Position numbers and translations under genes: made by a program. From positions 174,203,021 through 174,267,020 of the forward strand of contig CM056741.1 in assembly GCA_029851415.1 (NCBI GenBank): 64,000 bases of DNA, given 5' to 3'. The notes beneath the pieces are model-generated. The model was given only the letters and a program-made list of their open reading frames with translations, had not been told where the DNA came from and made no database searches. Shown one piece after another: positions 36,501 through 47,709 of the stretch. How positions within the stretch are numbered: position 1 is the stretch's first letter; the number at the start of each line of letters is the position of its first letter. The DNA comes from Eretmocerus hayati. Lineage: Eukaryota > Arthropoda > Insecta > Hymenoptera > Aphelinidae.

Positions 36501-36820
36501 TCTTATAATGAGCTCCACAACAACAATAAAACATAACCCCACGAGGTTATGTTTCATCTGGATCATGCATTGTGGCATAGATGGAATTTCTGCTACTTTT
36601 GGGTAAATTCATCGATATTCACCAGTTTATTTAACAAAAGGTATTAGCACCGGTTGAAACTACCCACAGATATTAGTAAAAATTTGTATGTTTGATGCCG
36701 GGAGCAAACTCGGTAGCGGTAATTGCCCTATGCTCACCTGTGCTGACGATACGAGCAGACAAGCTACGTTCTCAAGCCGAGGCAGTAACAAACAATCCGG
36801 GGCCGTGACTTTCCGTTACA

Positions 36821-36960
36821 AGCCAGGCGTGCGCCACACTGGGCAGGCGTTACATTTCGGTTTTTGCCACGCTGGGCCACCGCGGGGCGACCCCAGTTTA
36901 CCACGCGTGGCCCATGCGGGGGGCCTGGGCGCAGGCTGGGCGATTTCTGATCGGGAGAGT
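36821..36960. repeat. GC-rich repeat island 2, inverse relative of island 1
   Basis: Shares CCAC(G/A)CTGGGC, AGGCGTTACAT and GCCACGCTGGGC with the reverse complement of 34969-35078. It also holds the palindrome CCACGCGTGG followed by CCCATGCGGGG. Outside both islands are TGATCGGG words, so the two could be the ends of one 2-kb element, but the pairing is patchy. Confidence 0.6.
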
Positions 36961-38147
36961 ACCTGATTTTTTTTCATCTGACGGTCAGACCCAAAATGAA
37001 TTCAAGATGCAGCAGTGAGACAGTACGGTAAGCTGAGAGTAAGGATTTTTTTTGTAGTGATATATGTACAGATGATGGTATAGATGAAATGATCTGCTTG
37101 CATAATATTGTTGTCATTATTGAGCTTTCCTTTTGACAAGGAAATATTTTGTATAGAATACCAAATTGTTGAAGAATTCGATTGAGGGATTCAAATTAGG
37201 CATATCCAGGGTTGTGAAATCATTGCTTCTTCATTTCGTTTCTCACGAAATCTCACTCCGAAAGTGTTCATTGTTAACACTATGAGCCTTCGAGATTGTA
37301 AATAATAGCGAGAATAAGTGTGCTCGTCCTGTTGGAATGAACTAAGAACCAGAGTTTTAATGAAATCAAGATGGGTTGGATTCTATTCCTGAGAACTGAA
37401 AATCTCCATTCAATGAGCTTTGAAGGGTACGAAAAGAAAACCAAAGCACTTCCGTAATTGAAGCAGCACTGATTACTATCTCATTAAAGAGCAATTCCCT
37501 AAGCCAGAAAACAATGAAGAAAACGACCCCTCTTCACGAATAAATTAAAGTTCAGAAATGAAGGATATGATGATAGAAGTAGAATTGATCGTTTTTGAAA
37601 GTGTTCTTGCTCGTTACTATTGATCCAAAAGTAGAAATTCGTTATCTTTTTTCAAAGAGAAATTCTCGTATTTGTGACAGATCATTGCTATCCCTTAGAA
37701 TTTTCTCTTCGTGAAATCAATCAAGCTGATCTGAAGTGTTTTTTAATCAGCTCGTTCACATTCAGTTTGAAATACTATAGGGCTGACTCATTTTATATTT
37801 CACGAAAGATGGATTGCTCAATCCCTCGTACAAATGGAATTGGATTCCTTTGGAAAATTATTCACCAAGACATTTCAAAACCCAATCTTGTCAATCAAAA
37901 AGTTACTTTCCCAATTGTCTGACTAACAGTCAAGCAAGTGCGCAAAAGATGCATCTATCGATGGTGCATGTTACGAGACCGCCTAGGGTTCGCTAAAATT
38001 GTAGATATTTACAACTGTCCTGATACCTCTTTAGAATTTCTTCCTTGATTTTCATGCTTTACTTCAATGCTCATAAGAATGCTCTCATGAGCATCAAATC
38101 AAATCTACTAACGAATTTAAATCGCAAGCTCGTGAATTTGATTCAGT

Positions 38148-38294
38148 GTGCCTTTTCACGACGCAAAAGTTTTTTTCTACAGCCCATCTCTCGCTGTTGG
38201 AGCGAGAGAGACAATCCCCTGCTTTAGGGTCTCTAGTTTTGCTCCAATGGCGAGAGACGGGCTGTGGGGGAAAAATTTTGTGTCGTGAAAAGGC
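38148..38294. mobile_element. Foldback MITE, about 65-bp arms
   Basis: GTGCCTTTTCACGACGCAAA pairs with TTTGTGTCGTGAAAAGGCAC. The pairing continues inward through ACAGCCC(A/G)TCTCTCGC and GGAGC..GAGAC. The loop is short. Target duplication not clear. Confidence 0.85.
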
Positions 38295-41200
38295 ACCCTC
38301 GTTAATGGCGGCGGTTGTTTCAAACTAGGGAGGTACTGATTTGAACAAATCGATTCAGGTAGAAAAAAATATCAAGATAAGGATATGCTGCTCACGTGGT
38401 GTGGAGTTTGTTTGATCACGGTACAAACACTTTTGTTTCATTCACTTTATCACAAGATTGCCCATATAATTCTTAGACAAAGGAGAAAAAAAATTATCAT
38501 TCAATCTCCCACTAGGTCAAGGATGCCATTGAATATACATATATTTGCCGATGTAATCAAGTTTTGTCTGTGTTTTAGCGGACCCACTGTTTGTCACTGG
38601 CACACACGTGAATCAGATTACGAATTTTAGTTCATGAAATAACGGACCCTTGGCGAGGATCGCGACCCCACGGTCGACAGCTTGCATCCCAACCAACTAT
38701 TGTCAACTTATCCACAGAAGGTCCTCTGATGATATAGAGTTGGGTAGGCTAGTAACTCAACAGTAGACTCATGGAAATTAATTTAGTTAACCACCCAAAG
38801 TTCGTTGATGGCGCATGAGAACTTGGACCACAGTCGAGTCTAGATAATGCATTTCTGCGAAGGCATGTGTACATAAATGTAGGTCGTTGTCGATAACTGA
38901 ACGATTTGCTCTTCATAACTTGGTATACGAACGCACGGCAACACAAATTCATTCATGTGATACCTTATTGTGAAATTTTTGGGATTTCGTAATAATTCTC
39001 AAACTATGAAATTATATTTGAATCTAAAATGCATGTTGTATGATTATGAATGATGTTCTGAACTGCGGTCTATAAATTTACTGAATATTCTGTGCTTCAA
39101 GTATCCTCAAACTGTAAAAAGGGTAGTAAATTTTCATCAAAGCTATCAGGAATTGATTATTAAAAGCTGTTCCAGATCAAAAAAAATGGATATGTATCAG
39201 AATTCCAGCCCGATGATGAATTGAATTTTATATCTGCATCTCGTATATAAAAGGAAGCAGAACTATTGTGTTGAGAAGCCCTTCAAGCTTTGAAAGCTTT
39301 TTGTTGGAGGACTTTTTGTTTGATAACTTAATAAAAGGTCCTATACAGCATGAGTATTGTACCTGCGCGATATGATACGAATGAATACAGGATCAACTCT
39401 CCGCTGAGATTGTCATATCATGAGGAATCCATTTTCCAAAATCGATTTTTGTTTTGAGTTACGGAGGGATTTAGATGGGACAATGATGATATTATTCAAA
39501 TGCTATTTTTTACGCACACATACTTTATCCTGTCAGTTAGATACATAACTGTGCCTTTATTACATTTATCAAGACCGTACGTTCATCGTATTGATCAGGA
39601 GTTTGAAGTTTGCTATACGTATCCAATGCTCTGGTCTAGGATCAAAAAAATAATAATAATCGGTGCCTTTTAAATCCGACATAAAATACCCGTATTTTGA
39701 ATTGCTATGTGCAATGTGGAATTCTCAAAAGGAATTGTAAATTCAGATTCATGATCTCTGTACGTAGGAGAACTGTGGTATGAAGCACATTTTCATTGTA
39801 GCATTTCGCAAATTATAGTTCGAGTTATGGTTAGTGATCCAGAAACTGCGAGAAAATCGAAAGATGATTCGAGAATAATATTTTGGTGTTGTGAGGGTCG
39901 GCTATCTTTCCAAAAAGGGATTACGAGGCCGATTTTTGGTAATTTTACAACGTTTGAATCTGCATTTTTGAACCTTATGCCTAACTCGAGAGTTTAGGAG
40001 TAAATTATTTCGTCCCCATTATTATTTTCCAAGAGCACAGGCATGAAGCAAACATTTTAGGTTGGAAGCAGCACTCGCGCAATTCACATACGTCTATATC
40101 ATTGTTTCTTGTCGAATTCTCCTCCAAAATTTCACATTGCACTTCCCATCTGAAATTATAGATAAAAGCTCTCTTTCAAGACTCGATTTTTTATCAGAAT
40201 TTCGTAACCAAATGCAATTTCAGCATTGGTTCAACGCTATGACAAAGTCTGTTAGATACATTTTGTGGGTTTTATATATCGATTCTGTACGCAGAACAGT
40301 TTCCTCTGCATCCGCCTAATTGCACTCAGTGCACTGTATAACGCTTGAAAATTTCAAAAACTCTCCAAATGGCAGCTCTATCGACTTTTTTTACTCCTCT
40401 TCATACTCTCTTTTTCTTTTCGACTCTATATACCGTATCCTTATCGTGACGCGTTGGTCCTTTGGATTGCTTTTGTACATCCACAATAAGGACGCGCGAC
40501 AGAAAAAGAAGCAGAACATGGAGAAAGAATCTTTATTCGGAAACGGAAACTGTATACGGGCCATTTAACCAAGCTGAGACTCCTCCTATCTCAGTAATCT
40601 GTACACTATACAGTCGTTAATGGTCAGGAGTAGTTGTCGTATTTGTCTTGTCTGCTCTCAATGAACGAATTTACTTTTTGCCTGGCCGAGGTTTTTATAA
40701 AAGGAGAAGATCCAGAAGACTAGATAGGTATATGATGGGAAAGCGAGCTGAGTGGATGGAGCAAATCTAGAGAAAGAGAAGATTTTGATCCCGATCCGAG
40801 ATATGGGTTTGTGCCTTCAAATTTGATCATATCAGGGAGCTGAGGGGGTAGAGTCTGTTTAATGAAACTCTAGGAACACTACTATTGATGGAATTGGTGA
40901 GGATAAAACCCCGAATTCTGGCGTTAATCAGTACCAAAATGTAGTTTAGGGTAGTAAAATTAATGGGGTTCGCCGCGCAATCATTACATTCGATATGCAG
41001 TTTTTGTGGGCTTGCGAGGTCAGTAACGAATCAGTTAGCAGTTTTTACGACATCTCAGTTTCATGATTTTTCTATCGTTGGAAAAATTTCTTTTCGCTCA
41101 AATCGCAGGTGAACTAACTAGGGTCACCCCTTTGCGGCATGATGGTCACTATAATGACCACCTATTTCTTTGATTTTGAGTTTCTCAAAGATTAATTCAT

Positions 41201-41759
41201 ACATTCTCACCAGTTTTTGTGTAAATTCGGCTTGGAATATGATTGAAATCGAGTTTTGCATCAGTCGACATTTGTTCATGAATTTGTTATATCGTATGAC
41301 CAATCTGAGTTGGGCAACTCTTGGCATTTTTTATCTTTGCAAGGTGCTTATTGGATCGAAGTTGATTCTCACTTGGTCGACCTTTTGCCTTGGATGGTGA
41401 AGGGAAATTTTCAGAAAATGAAAAATTCGATGCGGCAAATAATTTCCCATATACCCAAGAAAAATAACATTGCGAAACGGCATCGTGTAACTCATCAAAT
41501 CTGAAGTTTGAAATGACCTGTCCGATAATATTCTTATGACACAATTTTACGGGAGAACTGATGGAAATTGGCTATTTTGGAATTTGCCACCGCAAATGTC
41601 GTAGGAGTGAGTCGCACCACGTGTTAGGTAATGTTATTATTGTTTTGGTACTGTTTTGGTTAATTCATTAAATTCAATTATATGATAAAATTAATCATAT
41701 TTTTAATAACATTAAATTTAAAATTTGATTCTATAGAAGCATCGAGTATGTACTCTTGT

Positions 41760-43000
41760 CCCCACTTAGTACAAGAGCCCAACAATACGTAAAAAACTGT
41801 GTACTAGTCATGCGACCAAAATTCTCTAATGTAGATCAAAATTTGAACAATCTCGCATCCGAACCTTTTGGACAATAGTAATGCCTAGCAGATTCAGGTG
41901 GAGGTTCTTAATTTTAGACATTTTATCACCCAAATTCTGATTACAAAGTTTGAGAAAAGTTTGTATCATAGATAGTAAACAGGTTATGGGCACGAGTTAA
42001 AACGGTGTCTCCTAGCTGGAGGAGTGAAAAAATTTGAAAAATCGTGGCTTTGGCAGTTTTCCCACGAGATCAAAATTCTGTAAAGTGAATGAGTTTTTCG
42101 AAACTTGCAAACGTGAACCTACTAGACGATGGTAATTCCAAGCAGATTCGAATACTGCTTTCGAATTCTAAACATTTTCTCAACCAGAATCTGACCACGA
42201 AGTCTGAAAAAAGTTTGCATCGTAGATAGGCAGATAGTAGGCACGAGTTAGAACAATATCTCACCATAGAGACGTGGATAAATACACGAAAAACTGTGGC
42301 TTTGACAATTCAGTTATGAGATCAGAAATCTTAAAAGTGGTCAAGTTTTCGGAGAATTCTAAACACCGACCTCACATAAATTAGTGATACCACGCAGATT
42401 CGAGCTTCGCTCTTCAAGTTTAGAAGTTCTGTCTGCTAAAATTTGACTACAAAGTTTGGGCCATCAAAGGTAGATTATACACAAATTGAACCGGTATCCA
42501 GCAGCTAGGGAGTAGAAAAAGGTTTGAGAACATTTTTGGCCTCCGGTGATTTTCTATGGGATCAAAATTCTAAGAAAATAGGTGTGTTTTGTGTGAATTT
42601 CAAACGTGAACCTACTAGAAAATGGTAATATCACGCAGATTCAAGTTCTGCATCCTGATTATCAAAGTTCTATTAGCTGGAATTTGACTACAAAGTTTGA
42701 GGAAGGAAAGTTGGCATCAAATCTAGACTTCTAACACGAGTTGAACCAGTATCCCGTAACTGGGGAGTATAAAAATGTTTGAAAAAGTTAAGGCTTTGAC
42801 TGCTAACCTATGGGTTCAAAATTCTAAAGAATGGTTGTGTTTTGTGTGAATTTTGAACGTGAACCTACAAGAGATTGGTGTTACCAAGCAAATTCGCGTT
42901 TTGTATTTTAATTACAGAAGTTATGTCAGCTAAAAATGACTACAAAGTTAAAGCCACGATTCAGATGTTTTCCACTTCTCCAGCTACGAGATACCGTTCT
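41760..43000. repeat. Tandem repeat, about 250-bp unit, five diverged copies
   Basis: Marker GCAGATTC (or GCAAATTC) recurs at 41888, 42142, 42394, 42635 and 42888, giving spacings of 254, 252, 241 and 253 bp. Each unit also contains ACGTGAACCTACTAGA, GACTACAAAGTTTG, CACGAGTT and TGTGGCTTTGAC-like words. No frame stays open through the units. Confidence 0.85.
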
Positions 43001-43100
43001 AATGACTCGTGTCCATAATCTGTTCACCATCTCTGGTACGAACTTTTCCCAATGCAAAGTTTCTGTATCCATCAAGATGCCCAACCCTTTCCCAAATTAA
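42955..43100. repeat. Inverted partial copy of the 250-bp unit
   Basis: Read on the minus strand this segment has CACGAGTCATTAGAACGGTA, TCTCGTAGCTGGAGAAGTG and CGTGGCTTTAAC, which match the direct units. It closes the array in the opposite orientation, about 450 bp from a coding exon. Confidence 0.7.
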
Positions 43101-43545
43101 TGAATCTCTCAATCAATGCTTCCAGATTACTTGTTACAAGGTTCGTTTTAGAATATCTGATCTGAATCTCAAAGAGAATAAAATGTTCGACGAAATGAAA
43201 AGATGCCGAGCCACCTACAAAAATCCGCAAAACTCACTACAAACGGTAGGTTTTGCGAACTTAGTATGGAATATTGTAAAAGTTGTTCCGATCATTTGGA
43301 CTTCACAAGACGTGTCTCCGTAAATGTATGATATAGATAAAATTTACTCAACTTTTCTGAACGCACGAGGTTTAGAAACGAACGGTTTAAACTATCCCGC
43401 ATATGCGAAAGAATTTGATGGGAGATCAATTTGTTTGATTCAAACTCTAACTTCTGCAATGCTGTGTAATGAGAACCGCATGCACCCCTAATTGGGTGAA
43501 TTTCACTATGAAACTGTGAGTATGATTGTTTAAATGAGTACTTAC

Positions 43546-43801
43546 CGAAGACTATGACGAAAGTCATTTTGACGGTCTTAATTTTGGCCCGCGGTATGAG
43601 GCCCCTAGACGATGCTCTTCGGGTATCCCTGCTCGAGTCATGTTTGAGAGCGCTATTCTGTGACCAAATCGTCCATACTATCACCATGTAGCAGCCACTT
43701 ATTATTAGCGTAGGTATCACGAATAATGTCAAGCTCACTAAGCTCATGTAAATGCGCCAGTTCGTCTGGGTTCCAAGGTCTATCCAACACTGTGGCTTAT
43801 C
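43546..43801 (-). CDS. CCAPR: CCAP receptor exon: ECL2, TM5, ICL3, start of TM6
   Basis: 256 nt, residues 144-228 plus one base. It opens DKPQCWIDL, where Cys148 pairs with Cys73. TM5 follows with Pro173, then a basic third intracellular loop ([19 protein letters not shown]) that is the G-protein-coupling loop and the best family signature. It stops two residues into the hydrophobic part of TM6. Acceptor TCTATTCAG and donor G|GTAAGT. A tandem-repeat block lies about 450 bp further into the following intron. Confidence 0.93.
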
Positions 43802-45372
43802 CTGAATAGAATGCAAATGTTTCCTATAAGTTGACTCGATATTGTACTACCACGAAACATTATTCTGGTTTAAGAATTCAACATCTAGGACTCATGTCAT
43901 ACTTGAACTTTTCTTTGTCACTTTGTTACTATCGTTTATCTCAAGAATGGCTCTGATCTAAATTCAATTATGAAGAAGAAATGGCATATACGACTATATG
44001 TCACGAGACGATATTTCTGTGAAGTAAGCCTCGATAAATGATTTAGATGCCTCAAGTGATCTTTCAGATGTTTCTTATCAAATTGCGATACGATGAGATG
44101 GATTGGAGGATTTGTTGATTCACTGAGTTGATCCATTATTCATTAATTTTGGAGCGGACTGTAGGTTTGAACCGCGATCATGTTTTCGTAGAGTGAGCGA
44201 AAGAGTTCAAATAATATGGAACCTATCCATCAGAATGGACCTTTGCGTCGTCAAAAATTCATGCGATTTAAGAAGCTGCGCTGCGTTGAAATATTTAAAT
44301 ACATTGTTGAGGACGATCCGGGAATTATATCCGACGCTTGAAAGGTTTCTTTATGTATTTTTTCAGAGTTGTGTGGATATGACTTTTTAATTTGAGTGAC
44401 AGGTAGATACCAAGGAGTTCATAAAAAATCGAATGCCTTGGTCAATTCAAGAAGACAAATGATTTCATGTGACATGAATGAAACGGCAAACAATTTTAAA
44501 AACCTTCATCGACAATCTTTTATCAAATTCATTCAATTAGTGAAAGGTCACGTTATAAAGTGTGGATGACTTGTAAACAAATAGATTAGCACCAGGGGGC
44601 GGCTTACTAGGGAGTAGTCGTGGCCAATGCTGGCTAATACGGCTAGTTTTGCGGCAAATGCACGCTACTGCGAGAGACCCACCACATGTGCAAGTAGAGA
44701 GAAGTAGCCAAGAGTAGCTTCGCTGAGATTTGAAATAGTAGAATTTGTGGGGGTATGTTTTACTCCAAACTACTTTACCACTGCTGGAAGCTACTTCTGG
44801 CTACTGCAGAGCTTGTGTTGCGGACCCAACAAGCGACCAACGGTAGTCAGACATAGAGATATAATGTAGTCAGATAGTAGCTCGAAGTAGCCTTGAATGG
44901 TCCGTACAGGGTGAGAGTAGTTGGAAGTAGCCGATATTAGCTGGCATTGGAACTCAGAGCAGGACAGCGCTACACTTTCACACTGTACGGACCACTCATG
45001 GCTACTTCGAGCTACTATTTGACTACTGTTGGTCGCTTGTGGAGTTCGCATCGCAAGCCCTACAGTAGCCAGAAGTAGCTTTCAGCGGCGTTTAAGTAGT
45101 TTGAAGTAGGAAATGGCCCCATAAATGCTACTCTTTCAAATCTCAGCGAGGCCACTCTTGGCTACTTCTGTCTACTTGCACCTGTGGTGGGTCTCTCGCA
45201 ATAGTGCGCATTTGCCGCGAAACTAGCCGTATTAGCTCGCATTGGCCACGGCTACTCCCTAGTAAGCCGCCCCCTGATTAGCACTTAAAATTTTGAAATG
45301 TTCGAAATGTTGTATCTTTTAACGATCTAAATGATCTGGATAGTTGATATTTGATTGGATGTACGTACATAC
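43802..45372 (-). other. CCAPR: Intron 3 of the receptor gene (1.6 kb)
   Basis: Runs from donor GTATGT at 45372 to acceptor ATTCAG at 43802. Apart from the hAT foldback at 44593-45276, nothing was recognised; 43802-44584 is AT-rich with only chance frames. Confidence 0.85.
44593..45276. mobile_element. hAT-type foldback element with 8-bp target duplication
   Basis: 684 bp. Its ends CAGGGGGCGGCTTACTAGGG are inverted, and the arms pair for about 320 bp each. It is flanked by ATTAGCAC at 44585-44592 and 45277-45284, an exact 8-bp duplication. CAGGG termini with 8-bp duplications are hAT-like. The arms are studded with GAAGTAGC/GCTACTTC words, so each arm has its own small internal repeats. No transposase. 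It occupies nearly half of intron 3. Confidence 0.92.
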
Positions 45373-45467
45373 CTCTATTAAAGTTTCTTTATACAAGATG
45401 ACTATTGGACAACTAAATACAAAAGAGATCATCCAAGCTGCAGCAATCAACGCTCTTGCTCTATTCC
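45373..45467 (-). CDS. CCAPR: CCAP receptor exon: TM4
   Basis: 95 nt, residues 112-143. The split first codon gives Trp, so the junction reads SRSWNRARALI, matching the second intracellular loop and TM4 of the family. Trp123 is the conserved TM4 Trp, and the exon ends KETLIE in the second extracellular loop. Acceptor TTCGTTACAG and donor GAG|GTATGT. The exon is too short to appear as an open frame of its own and was found by following the protein. Confidence 0.9.
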
Positions 45468-45977
45468 CTGTAACGAAAAATCAAAATTGAACATTATTGC
45501 CCACATCTTGTTGCGTCATATTCAGATCGAACGCAGGAACATTAAATCAGTAAAATATTCATCGCAACTTGAAATTGTTATGTAGAAATAAAATCCCGAA
45601 ACGCGATTGAATGAACTATCTATCAGACCACACTCTATTAAGATTCTAAAGAATGTAGTTATTTGAAAAAAAATCCAAAGAAGGATTTCCTTGGAATCTT
45701 TCTTGTGTGCACTTCTCCAATCACACATGATTTGCCGTAGTGAATTGATGAGTTATTACAGTCATCCCTCGTTAACACGAATTTTACGGGACAGGAATTT
45801 TGTTCGTGTTATCAAGGAGTTCGGGTTAACCAGAACGCTCCAGTCACTTCTTAACACGAACTAATTCGTGTTAACAGGGTAATATGCGATAGATGGTGTT
45901 GAAAGAATAGATAGGAATATTTCTGCTGTTTTGTAGGTAGTATTGATTGAATTTGGACAACTACAATTCCTATCTAA

Positions 45978-46306
45978 CAAGGGGAGTCCGAAGTCTTCGG
46001 ATCCTGAAATCTCACCAAAATTTTTTCACAGTTTCGTACCACCTAGAATATGAAGAATTTAAAGCAACTCTGTCAAATGGGCCTCCTGTTCTGAGCTACA
46101 GCCAGAAATGTCAACATTGCTAGTAGATCTATAGATATCACTTTTTAACATGGGCCTATATGGGGAATGCCAATGTCATGGTCTGTAGCTCTGAACGGGT
46201 GGCCCATTTGACAGAGTTGCTTTGGGTTCTTAATATTCTAGGTGGTACGAAACTGTAAAAAAATTTTGGTGAGATTTCAGGACCCGGAGACTCCGGACTC
46301 CCCTTG
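45978..46306. mobile_element. Foldback MITE nested in Tigger, TAA duplication
   Basis: 329 bp with inverted ends CAAGGGGAGTCCG and long arms sharing CTGAAATCTCACCAAAATTT, ACAGTTTCGTACCACCTAGA and CAACTCTGTCAAATGGGCC. TAA on each side suggests a 3-bp duplication as in PIF/Harbinger. Part of a second copy is at 52775-52897. Confidence 0.85.
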
Positions 46307-46309
46307 TAA

Positions 46310-46921
46310 CTTTTATTATTATTATATTTTGGCACCACCATGGCACTTGTTTCCTCTTAGATTGAGTGTACTGTTGGGGAAAAGATTGTAATGTATCCCA
46401 CCTTCATCGATATTGAGAGTATATCGAGGAGCAAATTTCTTCCTAGTTTCTGAAAAATCTTCCCTTCAGTTGTTCGCGTCTGTTTCGTCCACTTTTAGAA
46501 ATTCACCGCAGATAACTTGGGATAAGATATGTTTATGATTTTGAGAATTCTCCAGCCAACCACTCGAAGCTTCAAAATTTTCGATGCCTAAATCTTTCGC
46601 AATCTCTAAAGCTTTCTCTCAAACTAACCCGCCAGTCACTGGAATGTTTTTTTCCCGCCCTCTGCAGAACCATTCAAATAATTCCTCTTCCAATTCATCA
46701 TTTTTCGCACCACGCAAGCATTTTACTTTTGGCAACTCAATTCCTGATGCTGCGGCGTTCCGAATCTCATCTTTCTGTGATATGATCGTTGATAATGTAG
46801 ATCTTGGAATCCCAAAACTATCAGCTATTTCGATCTTGTTCTTAACAGACCTATCGACTTCATCCAGTATCTCAAGTTTGGTGCTCAAATCAATACACGA
46901 CTGCTTGCGCGGCTCACTCAT
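46310..46921 (-). pseudogene. Tigger transposase remnant (CENP-B-type HTH, start of DDE)
   Basis: ATG at 46919-46921 (MSEPRKQ) starts a psq/CENP-B N-terminal helix-turn-helix (TKLEILDEVD..IADSFGIPRSTLSTII). The second CENP-B-type HTH follows (DELEEELFEWFCRGREKNIPVTGG) and reaches a TGA at 46619. The frame resumes with KALEIAKDLGIENFEASSGWLE. Near 46330-46425 the words NIDEGGIHYNLFPN and GNKCHGGAK correspond to the first catalytic Asp region of the Tigger DDE domain. The protein then breaks off at the nested MITE, and the other catalytic residues are absent. Such proteins bind the element ends and cut them (family knowledge); this copy cannot. Confidence 0.9.
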
Positions 46922-47511
46922 CACGATGTACTGAGCTGTTCCTCGCAGACATTGACTCTGTTTACAAATTTGAATTCGTATTAACCAAGATCTTGAGTCA
47001 GACGGGACCGGAAAATCGTTCGAAATTCGTGTTAACTCGAAAAACGTCCATAAGAGCCAATGCATTCTCAACGGGACAAGAATTTCGTTCGTGTTAATGA
47101 GAGAATTCGTGTTAAAGGTGTTCGTGTTAACGAGGGATGACTGTAATGATAATTGATCAGGTCCCAAACTGCTTCTAGAGTTCTATCTCTACCTCATTCA
47201 CTAACTGAAAAAATCAAGACTACCTCACTCTGTGAAATGCGTATCTACCGAGACCTAATCATATTATTAATAACTCGATCTTCTCTGAAGTATTGAAATG
47301 AGTGAGGAAAAATCAGATCAGATTGATCAAACATCCCTCAAAGAGTACAATAATTGACTAAAATTTTCATAAAATTTGCGATCCATTTACCTCTCTTAGT
47401 AATAAACTTTGATCATTATCCTTGTCTACCTTGCTCATCAAAAATTAATAAAAATGAAAACAAACAGCACAAGTCTCTAATATTCATCAAAAATGTATTA
47501 TTAATACTCAC

Positions 47512-47709
47512 AACTTCTGGAAAAGTTCATTGGCCGTGTTATGGCATCGTATCTGTCAATGGAAAGAGCAACCAATACATAGGTTGAGCTATAAGTTACG
47601 AGAACCTGAAGAAATCTGACAATTTTGCAGACAAGATTGCCGGCAGGCCAAGCGATGTAGTAGCGTTGAACAATATCCGTTAGCACCGATATCAGACCTA
47701 CCAGTAAAT
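47512..47709 (-). CDS. CCAPR: CCAP receptor exon: TM2-TM3 and DRY
   Basis: 198 nt, residues 46-111, entered in phase 1 so that the split codon gives the Asp of the ADLLVGL motif in TM2. It holds the first extracellular loop (YYIAWPAGN), the conserved Cys73 at the top of TM3 and DRY at 97-99, followed by [10 protein letters not shown]. Acceptor GTTTCAG and donor T|GTGAGT are both strong. An open frame runs past both splice sites, but the conserved sequence stops exactly at them. Confidence 0.93.

Larger units (their letters stand above)
27461..43545 (-). other. CCAPR: Intron 4 of the receptor gene (16.1 kb)
   Basis: The intron runs from donor GTAAGT at 43545 to acceptor TTACAG at 27461. Besides the listed elements, nothing recognisable was seen in 29850-31150, 33990-34960, 35720-36370, 36965-38145 and 38295-41760. 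These are AT-rich with only chance frames; 30387-30662 and 40062-40319 were read and not recognised. A run of C occurs near 29966-29979. Confidence 0.75.
45759..47144 (-). mobile_element. Tigger/pogo DNA transposon, internally deleted, with nested MITE
   Basis: Terminal inverted repeats CAGTCATCCCTCGTTAACAC at both ends, flanked by TA (45757-45758, 47145-47146), are diagnostic of Tigger/pogo. Length is 1,386 bp, including a 329-bp MITE; full-length Tiggers are usually 2-3 kb, so the C-terminal half of the transposase gene is missing. The coding remnant is on the minus strand, the same strand as the receptor gene. Confidence 0.95.
45468..47511 (-). other. CCAPR: Intron 2 of the receptor gene (2.0 kb)
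   Basis: Runs from donor GTGAGT at 47511 to acceptor GTTACAG at 45468. Most of it is the Tigger element and its nested MITE. The remaining 45468-45756 and 47147-47511 show nothing recognisable. Confidence 0.85.

Noticed and set aside
46584..46934. 116-codon plus-strand frame
   Set aside because: Antisense shadow of the Tigger transposase remnant, which has recognisable CENP-B-type motifs on the minus strand.
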